A stretch of DNA of 64,000 nucleotides from Parabacteroides distasonis (GCA_021531385.1 JAFBIR010000005.1:1-64000), one strand, 5' to 3'. Shown: positions 1 through 8,946, counted from the stretch's first letter. The notes: generated by a model from the letters alone, not told the origin. Numbers and translations are program-made.

Positions 1-86
1 AACAGCTTCTCTTGAATTTCTTTACTTTTCCCTTGCACATACACCTTGGTATTGTCAAGGAAACTAATTGCCTCTTCTCTTGTCAT
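1..86 (-). CDS. Small phage protein, partial (N-terminal 28 residues visible)
   Basis: The gene starts with ATG at position 86 on the minus strand and runs out of the window on the left. The start is supported by a good purine-rich ribosome binding site (AAAGGAGGA) a few bases upstream, inside the 3' end of the preceding gene. The visible peptide begins MTREEAISFLDNTK. Not recognised. It is the last visible member of a run of small minus-strand phage genes with overlapping or nearly touching ends. Confidence 0.5.
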   Translation of the reverse strand, partial: MTREEAISFLDNTKVYVQGKSKEIQEKL

Positions 87-87
87 A

Positions 88-327
88 CTATCCTCCTTTC
101 TTTACTGTAAGCAATGTCTTACCATCGCCGTTAGTAATGGTATATTCATCAGTTTTATCTTGATTAAATTTATTCTTTGAATACCAAACGATAAGACTTA
201 ATATTTCATTCTCGGTAATTTCTCTTCTTACCTCACTCATAACCATATCGCTCTTATTTCTTTTTGCGATATATGCGGATTGCCATCCTGTAACGATAAT
301 TGTATCTTCCAGTTCTTTTCGTGTCAT
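88..327 (-). CDS. Hypothetical small phage protein (79 aa)
   Basis: A 79-residue open frame starting MTRKELEDTI and ending in KKGG. No domain recognised. It lies head to tail between two other small minus-strand frames with almost no gap, which supports cotranscription in a phage early operon. Its start resembles that of the next gene downstream (both begin MTR followed by charged residues), but the rest differs. Confidence 0.5.
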   Translation of the reverse strand: MTRKELEDTIIVTGWQSAYIAKRNKSDMVMSEVRREITENEILSLIVWYSKNKFNQDKTDEYTITNGDGKTLLTVKKGG

Positions 328-500
328 CTCATTATCTCCTTTAAAGCTATTGAATAAAACTTATTCTCATCAACCTGAACGAACTTCACAAAACCAGCGA
401 TCATCTTAATTAAGATTTTATCATCCGTTACTCCAATGAGTTTTTCTCCATTCTTGCAGCTAATTAATATCTGTATGCATTTTACATTATCTGTCGTCAT
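324..500 (-). CDS. Hypothetical small phage protein (58 aa)
   Basis: An open frame beginning MTTDNVKC at the ATG at 498-500. A TTG two codons upstream is possible, but ATG is preferred. It overlaps the downstream gene by 4 bases (ATGA), typical of translational coupling in compact phage operons. The product is a short, mixed-charge soluble peptide with no motif that I recognise. Confidence 0.45.
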   Translation of the reverse strand: MTTDNVKCIQILISCKNGEKLIGVTDDKILIKMIAGFVKFVQVDENKFYSIALKEIMR

Positions 501-502
501 GC

Positions 503-730
503 TCAATGCTCCTTATCTTTACCATCTTCAACCCTAACGAAAATCACAGACTCATTGTCGCTCCTTATCAAAGAATAGCAGCATCCAGTGTTATAAGTCC
601 TGTTCACTTGCCAACAAGGAGGCGTCTGATAAGAAAAATAACATCCCTCACACGATGTTTCATCCTTCGCTCTTTCCACCCTTAGTTTAACACCACCGAA
701 GCCAAAAACTTCACCAATCGATCTTTCCAT
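503..730 (-). CDS. Small Cys-rich phage protein
   Basis: A 75-residue protein starting MERSIGEVFGFGG at the ATG at 728-730; a GTG two codons upstream is less likely. It has CxxC spacing in TSCEGCYF, then PPCW and TGCCYS, so five cysteines are grouped in the first half and could bind zinc. Similar short Cys-containing proteins with an 'EVF.F.GVKL.V' opening recur in Bacteroides phages from my general knowledge; their function is unknown. It sits in the operon between two other small unknown genes. Confidence 0.55.
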   Translation of the reverse strand: MERSIGEVFGFGGVKLRVERAKDETSCEGCYFSYQTPPCWQVNRTYNTGCCYSLIRSDNESVIFVRVEDGKDKEH

Positions 731-736
731 GATCAC

Positions 737-1081
737 TTACTTTTTTGGTTTCATATACGAATCTGACAATTCCATCGCTATCTCTGGGGTCAAATCATGA
801 TGCCTCTTTATCATCTTGATGAAGGCTTCACGACCCATCTTGCGATAAACAGGTACATATCTCTTATCCACGAGATCTGCGGGCTCTCCCGGCTCGATGG
901 CCTTATCTCTGCCAGCTTTCTCCGCTTCCGCTGAACATTCGAAGATGTCCTTTCCTTCTTTATTGACGATCACATATCTGATCTTTTCTCCGCCTATTTT
1001 CACTTCTATCACGCCGTAATACTTGGCGATTGAGAACTGAGAGTTTCGCCAATACTCTTCTTCCATTAAGATTGCTGCCAT
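737..1081 (-). CDS. Hypothetical phage protein (114 aa)
   Basis: A 114-residue open frame from the ATG at 1079-1081. The sequence starts MAAILMEEEYWRNS, looks soluble and mixed alpha/beta, and ends with a basic KPKK. No known domain seen. It lies 7 bases downstream of the radical SAM gene and probably shares its transcript. Confidence 0.5.
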   Translation of the reverse strand: MAAILMEEEYWRNSQFSIAKYYGVIEVKIGGEKIRYVIVNKEGKDIFECSAEAEKAGRDKAIEPGEPADLVDKRYVPVYRKMGREAFIKMIKRHHDLTPEIAMELSDSYMKPKK

Positions 1082-1088
1082 ATTCTTT

Positions 1089-2009
1089 CTATTTAAAGTA
1101 TTCCTTACACTTAAAACCTACTCTCGGAGAAAAATCCTTGAAGTCGGTCGCCTTATAAAACACCCTACGATTAGCCCACTGAGCCATGTCTTTTTGCCAT
1201 TGGGGAACTATGTTTACTCTTTCTGGATCCCGGAACGGTTGCGCATGAACTACTACGTTAGGGTAAGACCTGAATGCGCTGAGCCGTTCATAACACTCAA
1301 CCAGATCCTCATTGAGCATCGTGTATAGCAGGTATTGCGCTTTATTTTTCCTGAAACGATTTATGCGATCCATAGCCTGAATACATTGATCTATTTGCGC
1401 ATGTGTATCGCATCCAAACCGAATGTCATGGATCCATCGGACTTTAGCAAGAAGTTCTCCGATCTCGGCGGTCACTAATCTTGCGTCAAGCCCTTGGTTG
1501 AAATCGACAATGTATCTTCTATCAACGATCTTTGCGATCTGACCTAATCCATAGGTGGAGGCGAGAATGTTGTTATCCATAAGTATCAACCTGTTCCTTC
1601 CATTGATGGCTATATCATCCACATCCATATACGCATGTACGGTACCCTCCTTTTTAGGGACGACGCACCACTTGCATTTATTCGGACAGCCTCTTGTGAT
1701 AAAGCCATAGGCTGTTCTTTTATCTATTGATGGGTAGATTGAATAATCAGGCTCCATGATCTCCACATTTTTGTTTAGGCATATCTCCATAGAATAACCT
1801 GTTCCACCCTCATGGATGGTCTTGGTATTGTTCATAGGATAGGGATAATCTGGTGTGAACGTGAATATCTTCGATTTATAGACCACATCGAAAGCATCGA
1901 ATGGGTTATACCATTCCACTTGATTGCCAATAGCTTTGTGATACGACGCTATTTTCATCAATGCTAAGTTTGGATAGTTGCTATCGACAGGAAGCAGTCC
2001 TATCTTCAT
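1089..2009 (-). CDS. Radical SAM domain protein of phage origin
   Basis: A 306-residue protein with the 4Fe-4S binding motif CxxxCxxC at Cys108, Cys112 and Cys115 (context GCPNKCKWCVVP). This marks the radical SAM superfamily, which cleaves S-adenosylmethionine to start radical chemistry. The first 100 residues (start MKIGLLPVDSNYPN) resemble the Rossmann-like lobe that precedes the catalytic domain in B12-binding radical SAM enzymes, but no DxHxxG cobalamin motif is present. The substrate is unknown. It is embedded among small phage genes with a 7-base gap to the next gene, so it belongs to the phage early operon. A role in DNA or tRNA base modification is only a guess. Confidence 0.75.
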   Translation of the reverse strand: MKIGLLPVDSNYPNLALMKIASYHKAIGNQVEWYNPFDAFDVVYKSKIFTFTPDYPYPMNNTKTIHEGGTGYSMEICLNKNVEIMEPDYSIYPSIDKRTAYGFITRGCPNKCKWCVVPKKEGTVHAYMDVDDIAINGRNRLILMDNNILASTYGLGQIAKIVDRRYIVDFNQGLDARLVTAEIGELLAKVRWIHDIRFGCDTHAQIDQCIQAMDRINRFRKNKAQYLLYTMLNEDLVECYERLSAFRSYPNVVVHAQPFRDPERVNIVPQWQKDMAQWANRRVFYKATDFKDFSPRVGFKCKEYFK

Positions 2010-2353
2010 GGCTTAGATATTAACCTAATACGTCTCAGCTTCTTTTCAAGGCTCTCGATCTTTTCCCTGTCCATCATAGCCTCTTTCGATAGATAACTAA
2101 CGACTACATTGCAGTATCTCTTCATATCCTCCTCATTGGCATATCTAAGATTATTCCTGTAATCAAGATCAAGATTCTCGATATAATCAGACACCCAGAT
2201 ATTGTTATGTTCTCCTACGCAGTTTGAATCAAACCATAAACCTACAGCATACGTAAAATATCCTTCATTGTTATCAATCATAGCGACGGCCGTATTTCCT
2301 TCAAATTCAAACGCTACTATATCTCCTGCTTTCAAATCCTCTGCTTTAAGCAT
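2006..2353 (-). CDS. Hypothetical phage protein (115 aa)
   Basis: I place the start at the ATG at 2351-2353 (MLKAEDLKAGD). The frame stays open further upstream, but there it runs through a terminator-like hairpin and looks non-coding. The 'LKAGDIVAFEFEGNTAVAMI' stretch suggests a small beta-barrel, and the C-terminus is a basic helix. It overlaps the radical SAM start by 4 bases, so translation is probably coupled. Function unknown. Confidence 0.5.
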   Translation of the reverse strand: MLKAEDLKAGDIVAFEFEGNTAVAMIDNNEGYFTYAVGLWFDSNCVGEHNNIWVSDYIENLDLDYRNNLRYANEEDMKRYCNVVVSYLSKEAMMDREKIESLEKKLRRIRLISKP

Positions 2354-2373
2354 ATTCTTTAAATTATTAAGTT

Positions 2374-2406
2374 TAAAAATGCCCGCTTTCCTCCCTCGAA
2401 GCGGGC
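2374..2406 (-). terminator. Terminator-like hairpin
   Basis: GCCCGCTT at 2381-2388 pairs with AAGCGGGC at 2399-2406. On the minus strand the stem is followed by ATTTTTAAAC, a short T-run. It separates the 2525-2692 gene from the gene starting at 2353 and could end transcription partially. Confidence 0.5.
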
Positions 2407-2524
2407 GAAGACGATCCGCGCTAACGGCACGGATGCCGACCGCCGTAACGTGACGATAACGGGTGATAATTGACATAATAGGATTTTCGACAAGCTAAGA
2501 CGTATCACCATCCGCCCTGTATCT

Positions 2525-2692
2525 TTAATCTGATGAATCAATCATGTACCGGAAATCTCCCTGTTTGCAGGTGTACTCATGGAGGCATGGGCCTATCTTC
2601 CTTTCGGTGATCTCGTAGTCCTTCTCCAGTGCCTCCTTAAACTCGGCTGGGATATTATTGCCCCAGCTGTTCATGTAGCCTAAATCTTTCAT
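2525..2692 (-). CDS. Hypothetical small phage protein (55 aa)
   Basis: Starts MKDLGYMNSWGNN at the ATG at 2690-2692, which overlaps the stop region of the next gene upstream slightly or directly abuts it. A TTG start at 2713 would add seven residues. It contains two cysteines (GPCLHEYTCKQGD). No family recognised. Confidence 0.4.
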   Translation of the reverse strand: MKDLGYMNSWGNNIPAEFKEALEKDYEITERKIGPCLHEYTCKQGDFRYMIDSSD

Positions 2693-2696
2693 GCGC

Positions 2697-3707
2697 TTAC
2701 TTTTTTGTGTCAATGATGATATTGTATTTTTCTAAGAAAGGAGCGAGGCCACGGAGCATCTTGTCGCCAACCAAAGGCAATTCGCGAAGACCGGATTCGG
2801 GGATCACCTTCTTCTTCGGCTTCTCGTCACCCTTTGCGTTGAGTTGCTCACGGAGCGAATCGATCTCCTTCTGCATCTTCATGGATCGCTCGTCTTTGAT
2901 ATCCACTGAGTTCTTTAACCGTCTGTACTCTATCTCGATAGCGTTCACTTTATTCTGCATGTCCGTTATCTCATCGTTTCGCTCAGCTACCATCAGTTGC
3001 AGGTTGTTGATCTCATCCCGTTTCGTTTCTAATTCCGATCTCTGCTTGTCGATAGTGACATTAGCTTGCTCTAACTTGGCCTTCAACTCGTCCATCGCCT
3101 TGCGGTACTCGTCGTTGTCGCTGTTGTTCACGATGTACTCAGTGATCGTGTATAGCTCCTCCTTGATCGAGTCCATCTTCTTGGAGATTCGCTCGCAAGC
3201 GTCGTATGCGCTGGCCGGATGGTCGCTCTCTACAGCGGGTTCCTCCACTTCCTCAACGGGTTTAGGATCCTGTGTCTCGATTTTCCCCTGATCCTTGATG
3301 TAGGCCGCCGCCTCGTCAATGGCATTGAATCCCTTGTAGTGGTCGGTTGCCTTCGTTCGGAGATAGTCAGTCTTGCGGTAGGTGTCCCATAGGTCATGCT
3401 CTATGAGATAAACGATTGACATCTTTGTGATCTCAGCCCCGTACTTCTCGATCCACGGCAGTAGAGGTGTGCACCATCCGTTATCCACCACGGTGGCCAC
3501 CCACTCCAAGTTAGCCCTGTTAAGGAGGCTGATCATGCGCTGATCCTTGTAGCAGGACTGGATGCGGGAGATCACGTAGATCGGCTCGGCGAACTCCAGA
3601 AACTGTGAGTATTTCATGCCGGTCTCTTGTTTCACGATGTTCTCGCTGTTCTTGTTGCCGTACTTCCGTAGCACGGTCTTTAGTTGGTTTACTTGATTGC
3701 TATTCAT
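2697..3707 (-). CDS. Hypothetical phage protein with long coiled coil (336 aa)
   Basis: A 336-residue protein. The N-terminal ~125 residues look globular (start MNSNQVNQLKTVLRKYGNKN) with several Trp residues. A proline/glutamate-rich linker (KPVEEVEEPAVE) follows, then a predicted coiled coil from about residue 170 to 290 (heptads such as KLEQANVTIDKQRSELETKR), and a short C-terminal segment starting ESGLRELPLVGD. Not recognised. The N-terminal half resembles in style DNA-associated phage replication accessory proteins, but that is inference from its position just downstream of the helicase loader. Confidence 0.6.
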   Translation of the reverse strand: MNSNQVNQLKTVLRKYGNKNSENIVKQETGMKYSQFLEFAEPIYVISRIQSCYKDQRMISLLNRANLEWVATVVDNGWCTPLLPWIEKYGAEITKMSIVYLIEHDLWDTYRKTDYLRTKATDHYKGFNAIDEAAAYIKDQGKIETQDPKPVEEVEEPAVESDHPASAYDACERISKKMDSIKEELYTITEYIVNNSDNDEYRKAMDELKAKLEQANVTIDKQRSELETKRDEINNLQLMVAERNDEITDMQNKVNAIEIEYRRLKNSVDIKDERSMKMQKEIDSLREQLNAKGDEKPKKKVIPESGLRELPLVGDKMLRGLAPFLEKYNIIIDTKK

Positions 3708-3715
3708 GGACTTGT

Positions 3716-3889
3716 CTATTTATTTTTCAAACTTATCTCAGAACATCTGATGACTTGTTTCCCTCCGTGCGCGCTTTTAGACAGCACGGCCTCATGTGTT
3801 TGCCTGATACGGTCGATCAGCACGTATGTCCGCCGCTTGTAGATCACGCTCGATCCAAGGGGTATCTTCTCGAAATCAGCTATCTTCAT
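3716..3889 (-). CDS. Hypothetical small basic protein (57 aa)
   Basis: A 57-codon frame from the ATG at 3887-3889 to the TAG at 3716-3718. It fills the otherwise empty gap between the coiled-coil gene and the helicase loader. The peptide begins MKIADFEKIPLGSSVIYKRR and is rich in Lys/Arg, with 'TYVLIDRIRQT' in the middle. The length, position and reading direction fit a real phage gene. No family recognised. Confidence 0.5.
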   Translation of the reverse strand: MKIADFEKIPLGSSVIYKRRTYVLIDRIRQTHEAVLSKSAHGGKQVIRCSEISLKNK

Positions 3890-3902
3890 GATTTTTTTTA
3901 AA

Positions 3903-4476
3903 TTAATTTCTCATGCTCTTTCCGTTGAATGGGATGACACGCATGGTCGATCGGATGCGGTCGATCACCCGGTCTCCGTACAGCTCTGCCAGCCCTTGCC
4001 TGTTCAGGTTGGTGGAGGCGATGACGATGTTACCGTTCTTCTCGGCGTTGTCCATAATCTCGGCGAAGACGGCACGCTTGTTGCCATACTCCATGTATGC
4101 GCTCTCTGTCCCGATGTCGTCGAGATAGACGAAACGCTTTCTCTTTACCTCGTCGGCGTTCCGGTTCATCTCGTCCATGCTGTAGCACTTAACAACCTTG
4201 CCTGCCAAGGCGAGTATGACGGACGGGATCACGTACATGCCAAGTATGGTCTTTCCCATCCCGCAATTGCCGCACATGAGCAGCCCCTTGCCCTCGTTGT
4301 CCTGTAGCCACCCTGAAACCTCGTCGTACTGGGGTAGCCATACGGCTCTTTTCCCTTTCTGCTCCAAGAAATACCGCAAGGAAGCCCACATCGCCTGTTT
4401 TGCTTCGCTCAGATGTAATATCTCACGGTCGGACGGTAACTTCATCCCATGCGCCTTCATGCTCTCGCAAATCGCC

Positions 4477-4490
<14 letters not shown>
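3903..4490 (-). CDS. DnaC/IstB-type AAA+ helicase loader
   Basis: A 195-residue ATPase with Walker A GNCGMGKT near residue 75 and Walker B RFVYLDDIG near residue 120, plus a sensor-like 'IVIASTNLN' and 'RVIDRI' motif typical of DnaC-family helicase loaders. Such proteins deliver the replicative helicase to the phage origin. It overlaps the 3' end of the upstream DUF6291-like gene by 14 bases, a pairing common in phage replication modules. The N-terminal helicase-interacting segment is shorter than in E. coli DnaC. Confidence 0.85.
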
Positions 4491-5409
<919 letters not shown>

Positions 5410-5483
5410 GATACCTTCTATTTATGATTCTACCACTCAATGTTCCCGCCCTCCTCGGCTGGAGGCTGGGCGGGACTCTAAAA

Positions 5484-6272
5484 TTATACCTCTATGATCA
5501 CGATGTCAGGGCACGCCGCCTTTACACGGTTGATCACGTCGTCTATCTTCTCGTTGCGCATATGCTCGATCAGATCCTTGGCGTGCGGCGATATGAGCGT
5601 GCAGCTCAGGTCGTCAGCGTCCACGTTGATCTCCACCTCGATCTCCTGCGGATCGGTGCCGTTGAAGATGGGCAGCGTCAGCTTGAAGCTCTCCGGGATG
5701 TTGTGCTGCACGACCTGATCCATCAGCTCACGGCGGTTGCCCCGGTCGTTGTTGTTCGCCTCGATCTGCTTATTGATCGAAGCCTTCAGATTCTTCAGCT
5801 TGGATACCAACTCCATGCAGATGGCTTTCGTCTCGAAGAAGCTGCGATTCATCTTGAAGAGGTTGGCCATCTCGAAGTTCGTGATATACTTGCCGCTGTT
5901 GATGCCGAACTCCTTGAACTTGTCGGAGAGGGTCATCATGCCCCCTATTTTGCTTCCGTAGCAATTCTTCTCGTCCTCCACCAAGCAGATGGTCATATTC
6001 TGCCTGTTCACGATCAAGTGTGAGTTGATCTGATTGATGATAGACTTTCGGTTCTCCGCCCATCGTGCCGGAGCCTCGATTGTCCCGCTGATAATTACCC
6101 TCTCTGGCTCCTTGGCGGGCAATGCCTGCCCCTCACGGATGATGATCTCTCTCACGCCACCTTGCGTGTTGTTCGCTTCTTGCTTGATGATCTCTTCCTT
6201 GATTACTTCTTGATTCTCCATATCTCTTGGTTTTTGAATGTCAAACTCGATGTTAAATTCCATCACTATCAA
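5484..6272 (-). CDS. Hypothetical phage protein (262 aa)
   Basis: The start at 6272 overlaps the stop of the upstream gene by 4 bases (ATGA); an internal ATG three codons later is also possible. About 55 residues of Glu/Ile-rich linker are followed by a globular domain from about residue 70 ('ISGTIEAPARWAENR') to the end. The overall layout resembles the DUF2303/YfdQ-type phage proteins, which have no known activity. That assignment is tentative. It is cotranscribed with the replication genes. Confidence 0.55.
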   Translation of the reverse strand: MIVMEFNIEFDIQKPRDMENQEVIKEEIIKQEANNTQGGVREIIIREGQALPAKEPERVIISGTIEAPARWAENRKSIINQINSHLIVNRQNMTICLVEDEKNCYGSKIGGMMTLSDKFKEFGINSGKYITNFEMANLFKMNRSFFETKAICMELVSKLKNLKASINKQIEANNNDRGNRRELMDQVVQHNIPESFKLTLPIFNGTDPQEIEVEINVDADDLSCTLISPHAKDLIEHMRNEKIDDVINRVKAACPDIVIIEV

Positions 6273-6697
6273 TCATTGGTGCCTGTGCGGTTGAACTGCA
6301 TGATGGTGGTCTGCCGTTCCTCACGCTTCATCGGACGCTGGAGCACGAGGATGCCGTACTTGTCGTAATAGCCTACCATGCCCTCCTCCCGGTCGATCAT
6401 CTTGTAGCACTGCTCCATGACGCTGTCCGCTCCCTCACGGATCTTTTCGGTCAGCCGGTCACTCTCTGTCTCCAGCTTCTTGATGCGCTCGTTATACATG
6501 GCATTATGCGCCTTCTTGTCAGCCTTAGTGTCCTTTAACTGGATGCACTGCTCAGAAAGCTCGTCCTTCAAATCGGCTATCTGCTCCGGTGTGAGCATTC
6601 TCTTGAAGCTGATCTCCTCCACGCCATCGGCGTTGTCTAACAGCATCTGCTGACGCTCAACGCCTTCACTGATGCTCTGAAATAATGTCTTGTCCAT
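6269..6697 (-). CDS. Hypothetical phage protein with coiled coil (142 aa)
   Basis: A charged, largely helical protein (start MDKTLFQSISEGVERQQ) with a probable coiled coil at about residues 40-95 (LKDELSEQCIQLKDTKADKK). Position between the NinG block and the replication block suggests an early phage gene. No family recognised. Confidence 0.55.
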   Translation of the reverse strand: MDKTLFQSISEGVERQQMLLDNADGVEEISFKRMLTPEQIADLKDELSEQCIQLKDTKADKKAHNAMYNERIKKLETESDRLTEKIREGADSVMEQCYKMIDREEGMVGYYDKYGILVLQRPMKREERQTTIMQFNRTGTND

Positions 6698-6727
6698 TTT
6701 TTTTGTTTTTAGATGTTTATAAAAAAG

Positions 6728-6880
6728 TTATTTAGGCTCGTGATTGCCGCAGATGCGTAATCCTTTCCTTGCCCTGCCGTGGCCAAGGATCTCGCAAAAC
6801 ACGGCGTATTCGCTTATGGCTCTCGTTGCGTGCTTGCAATCGTAGCACTCAACGCCTTTCTTCTTCTTTCTCTCCGCCAT
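6728..6880 (-). CDS. Small Cys-rich, zinc-finger-like phage protein (50 aa)
   Basis: A 50-codon frame from the ATG at 6878-6880 to the TAA at 6728-6730. The start lies inside the 3' end of the upstream gene. It begins MAERKKKKG and has CYDCKH, then a Cys about 15 residues later and CGNH near the end, so a C-x2-C...C...C-x2-H pattern that could bind one zinc. Very basic N-terminus. Function unknown; a small nucleic-acid-binding protein is plausible. Confidence 0.55.
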   Translation of the reverse strand: MAERKKKKGVECYDCKHATRAISEYAVFCEILGHGRARKGLRICGNHEPK

Positions 6881-7304
6881 AATCTATGATGATCACAAGT
6901 TTGTCACTGAATCTCTTTCTCCCTATACGGATTGGGATGTCCACGGTCTCCCGTGTCTCTGTGTCCGTGCCGGAGATCTCCATAAGATGCCTCGCGAGCT
7001 CCTTTCCGTAGATGTAGGACACGCCGGTACCGTCTGATACAGGAAGGCTGTTCGGGCTTCGATCTACCGATAATACGATGTATGATTCACCTGTGAGGGT
7101 ATTCGTCACAAGGGTAGCGTAGCGCAATCCCATTGACTGGATAATCGTTGACTCTCCCTTGCTGAAAGAGACAGAGTAGGAGGTGCTACCTGTGCCAGTC
7201 CTCTTTCCCTTGTATCTCACGCGGATGGTTCCGTTCGTGATCCTTGATCCGTAGGATCGCTGGTGACCGTTTGATATGTTCACCTCGTTAAATAAATTCT
7301 CCAT
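6849..7304 (-). CDS. Hypothetical phage protein (151 aa)
   Basis: Starts MENLFNEVNISNGHQRSYG. Gly/Ser/Thr-rich, beta-strand-like first half ('RVRYKGKRTGTGSTSYSVSF') and a charged tail. Its last 32 bases overlap the start of the 50-aa Cys-rich gene in another frame. No family recognised. Confidence 0.55.
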   Translation of the reverse strand: MENLFNEVNISNGHQRSYGSRITNGTIRVRYKGKRTGTGSTSYSVSFSKGESTIIQSMGLRYATLVTNTLTGESYIVLSVDRSPNSLPVSDGTGVSYIYGKELARHLMEISGTDTETRETVDIPIRIGRKRFSDKLVIIIDYGGEKEEERR

Positions 7305-7314
7305 ATTGTAAATT

Positions 7315-7761
7315 TTAAATGTTTATTCCCTTCTCCTTGGAGAGTTTATCGGCCAACGCCTTGTAGTACTTGGCCAGCTCCTTCAGGTCGGTCTCCGACC
7401 ATTGCTTGATGCCCTTGGCTCGGATGTTCAGTTTGTCGAACTCCTCCTGACCGATCAACCGTATCAGGTTCTCTTGATACTTGATCAGATGGTCGGCGGA
7501 GAAGCGGTTGCAAGCCCTGCATTCGGCATGGGCGTTCAGCTCGTCAAACCGTGTGGCCATGTGCTTACGGCTGTGGAAGTGTCCGCAATCGGCCTGCTCT
7601 ATGCGCTTGTACTGCCCGCAACTGATACACCTGAAAGCTCCTCCGGGTATAGCGTCCCTCAGCCGGATGAAGCGGCTGAACTGTCTATCGGCCTTATCTA
7701 CCGCTGAACTTTTTGTTCCTCTGCCTCCTTTCGAAGGCTTCCTGCTCATGTAATAAGGCAT
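7315..7761 (-). CDS. ninG: Recombination protein NinG (Rap)
   Basis: A 148-residue protein with the NinG layout: a basic N-terminus, a CISCG pair, a CGHFHSRK motif, and a CRACNRF pair followed by a helix containing YQENLIRLIG. These cysteines and histidines match the zinc/HNH-like core of lambda NinG, which promotes phage recombination by branched-DNA processing. It overlaps the small gene upstream and lies in the same operon as the ERF, SSB-like and NinB-like genes. The lambda gene is longer, as its N-terminal extension is missing here. Confidence 0.85.
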   Translation of the reverse strand: MPYYMSRKPSKGGRGTKSSAVDKADRQFSRFIRLRDAIPGGAFRCISCGQYKRIEQADCGHFHSRKHMATRFDELNAHAECRACNRFSADHLIKYQENLIRLIGQEEFDKLNIRAKGIKQWSETDLKELAKYYKALADKLSKEKGINI

Positions 7762-7915
7762 CGTACTTCCTCGGGTTGCTGGTTGTCACAAGGGCTGTCC
7801 CTATCTTTATCTGATAGATCTTGCCCGTATATTCTCTCTCGTATCTCTTCGCCTCGTCCAGCCGCTGGATGTCAGGCGTTCTATCCTTCAATGGATGTTT
7901 ATTGAAATTCCCCAT
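7694..7915 (-). CDS. Hypothetical small basic phage protein (73 aa)
   Basis: Starts MGNFNKHPLKDRTPDI, ends in the basic EAFERRQRNKKFSGR. Its 3' end overlaps the NinG start by about 68 bases, so one of the two starts may be later (NinG could start at its Met5). No family recognised. Confidence 0.45.
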   Translation of the reverse strand: MGNFNKHPLKDRTPDIQRLDEAKRYEREYTGKIYQIKIGTALVTTSNPRKYDALLHEQEAFERRQRNKKFSGR

Positions 7916-7920
7916 AATCG

Positions 7921-7952
7921 TGCGGGAGAGGGGAGTCGAACCCCTGACCCGC
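7921..7952 (-). ncRNA. tRNA-like acceptor/T-arm minihelix
   Basis: On the minus strand the sequence folds as GCGGG, TC, AGGGG, loop TTCGACT, CCCCT, CT, CCCGC, followed by A. It thus has a T-arm with a consensus T-loop and an acceptor-like helix, but no D-arm or anticodon arm can be placed upstream. It could be a tRNA remnant or a processing signal. Not a full tRNA. Confidence 0.35.
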
Positions 7953-8017
7953 TAACGGTGATGCTCACGCATGGCCGCCGCCAAAAAACACAATAAAGAA
8001 ATAGAATCACTTGTATG

Positions 8018-8455
8018 TTATATGAACTCCTTGTTTCGCTCTATCTCCTGCATGGCGTATGTCAGCATTTCCCCGTCCTCCGGGGAGGGGAGATAAATGC
8101 CCGCCACTGATACGCTCCAGTACCTGAACCGGTCTATGCTGAACTTCATTTCCTCCTTCGTGAGATCCGCCGACGAGCGGAGGAAGGTCTTTACTTCGCC
8201 CCTCTTGTTCGTGCGCTCTCGCTCGAAGAGATCCCTGTTGCAGGCTCGCTTGTAGAAGTCTATCTTGGCCTCGTCCGCTCCGCATCCGTATTGGGAGGCG
8301 AAATATGATATGATCAGGTGCAGGTAGCTGTTCTGCTTGATCGTTCTCGCTACGTCCTTCCTTTTAGCCTCGATGACCTCGCCTTTATCGATCATCCGCT
8401 CTACCCAAGCGATCAGCTTCTCCCTCTCGTAGGGATTACCAAGGTTGTAGATCAT
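8018..8455 (-). CDS. NinB-like recombination mediator
   Basis: A 145-residue protein (start MIYNLGNPYEREKLIAWVE) with 'RTIKQNSYLHLIISYFASQYG' followed by a LTKEEMK...F segment. This matches the general order of lambda NinB (Orf), a protein that loads recombinases onto SSB-coated DNA, although identity is clearly low. Its position directly downstream of the SSB-like gene and upstream of NinG supports this. An alternative is an unrelated replication accessory protein of the same size. Confidence 0.6.
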   Translation of the reverse strand: MIYNLGNPYEREKLIAWVERMIDKGEVIEAKRKDVARTIKQNSYLHLIISYFASQYGCGADEAKIDFYKRACNRDLFERERTNKRGEVKTFLRSSADLTKEEMKFSIDRFRYWSVSVAGIYLPSPEDGEMLTYAMQEIERNKEFI

Positions 8456-8458
8456 GCC

Positions 8459-8941
8459 TTAGAAGGGAAGCTCAGACTGCGGAGGGAACTGCGGAACGTC
8501 CTGATAGGGATAGGGCTGCGGATAGTTTTGCGGAGCCTGTTGCGGATAGACGGGCTGCTGCGGATAGACGGGTTGAGGCGGTGCCTGCTGCGGCTTGTAC
8601 TCGCCCGGCTGTGACGCTACCCTTGTCTGCGGCTGCTCGATCTTGTACCCTCTGATGGTCGTGAAATAGTCAGTATGACCTGTGCTACGGTTGGTATAGA
8701 TTCTGCCTTGCAGGGAGAAGCTGACAACTACCCGCTGACCTACTTGAAGGCTGTCGAGCAAGGCCATCTTGTCGCCCACAAACTCGAACTTGATGTAGTT
8801 CTCGATCGGTTCACCTGTCTGTGAGTTGTAGCTGCTGCAATTCAGCACCAACTCTCGTTTCTCGAACGGTTTGCCGCTCTGTGTCGGCACTTGCAATAGC
8901 TGCGATACCGAATGTACCGCTCCTGTCATCGTATTCGCCAT
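8459..8941 (-). CDS. SSB-like OB-fold protein (DUF3127-like)
   Basis: A 160-residue protein. Residues about 5-105 form a beta-rich domain (GRIYTNRSTGHTDYFTTIRG) that fits DUF3127, an OB-fold family annotated as single-strand-binding-like in Bacteroidetes. A Pro/Gln/Tyr-rich disordered tail with PVYPQQ repeats leads to a final SELPF, which looks like the SSB C-terminal docking tip (DDDIPF in E. coli). It sits between a gene of unknown function next to ERF and the NinB-like gene, as expected for a phage SSB. Confidence 0.7.
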   Translation of the reverse strand: MANTMTGAVHSVSQLLQVPTQSGKPFEKRELVLNCSSYNSQTGEPIENYIKFEFVGDKMALLDSLQVGQRVVVSFSLQGRIYTNRSTGHTDYFTTIRGYKIEQPQTRVASQPGEYKPQQAPPQPVYPQQPVYPQQAPQNYPQPYPYQDVPQFPPQSELPF

Positions 8942-8946
8942 ATATA

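Noticed and set aside
2354-2476. N-terminal extension of the 2006-2353 gene
   Set aside because: The frame is open, but it passes through a terminator-like hairpin and has an unlikely composition; the internal ATG is a better start.
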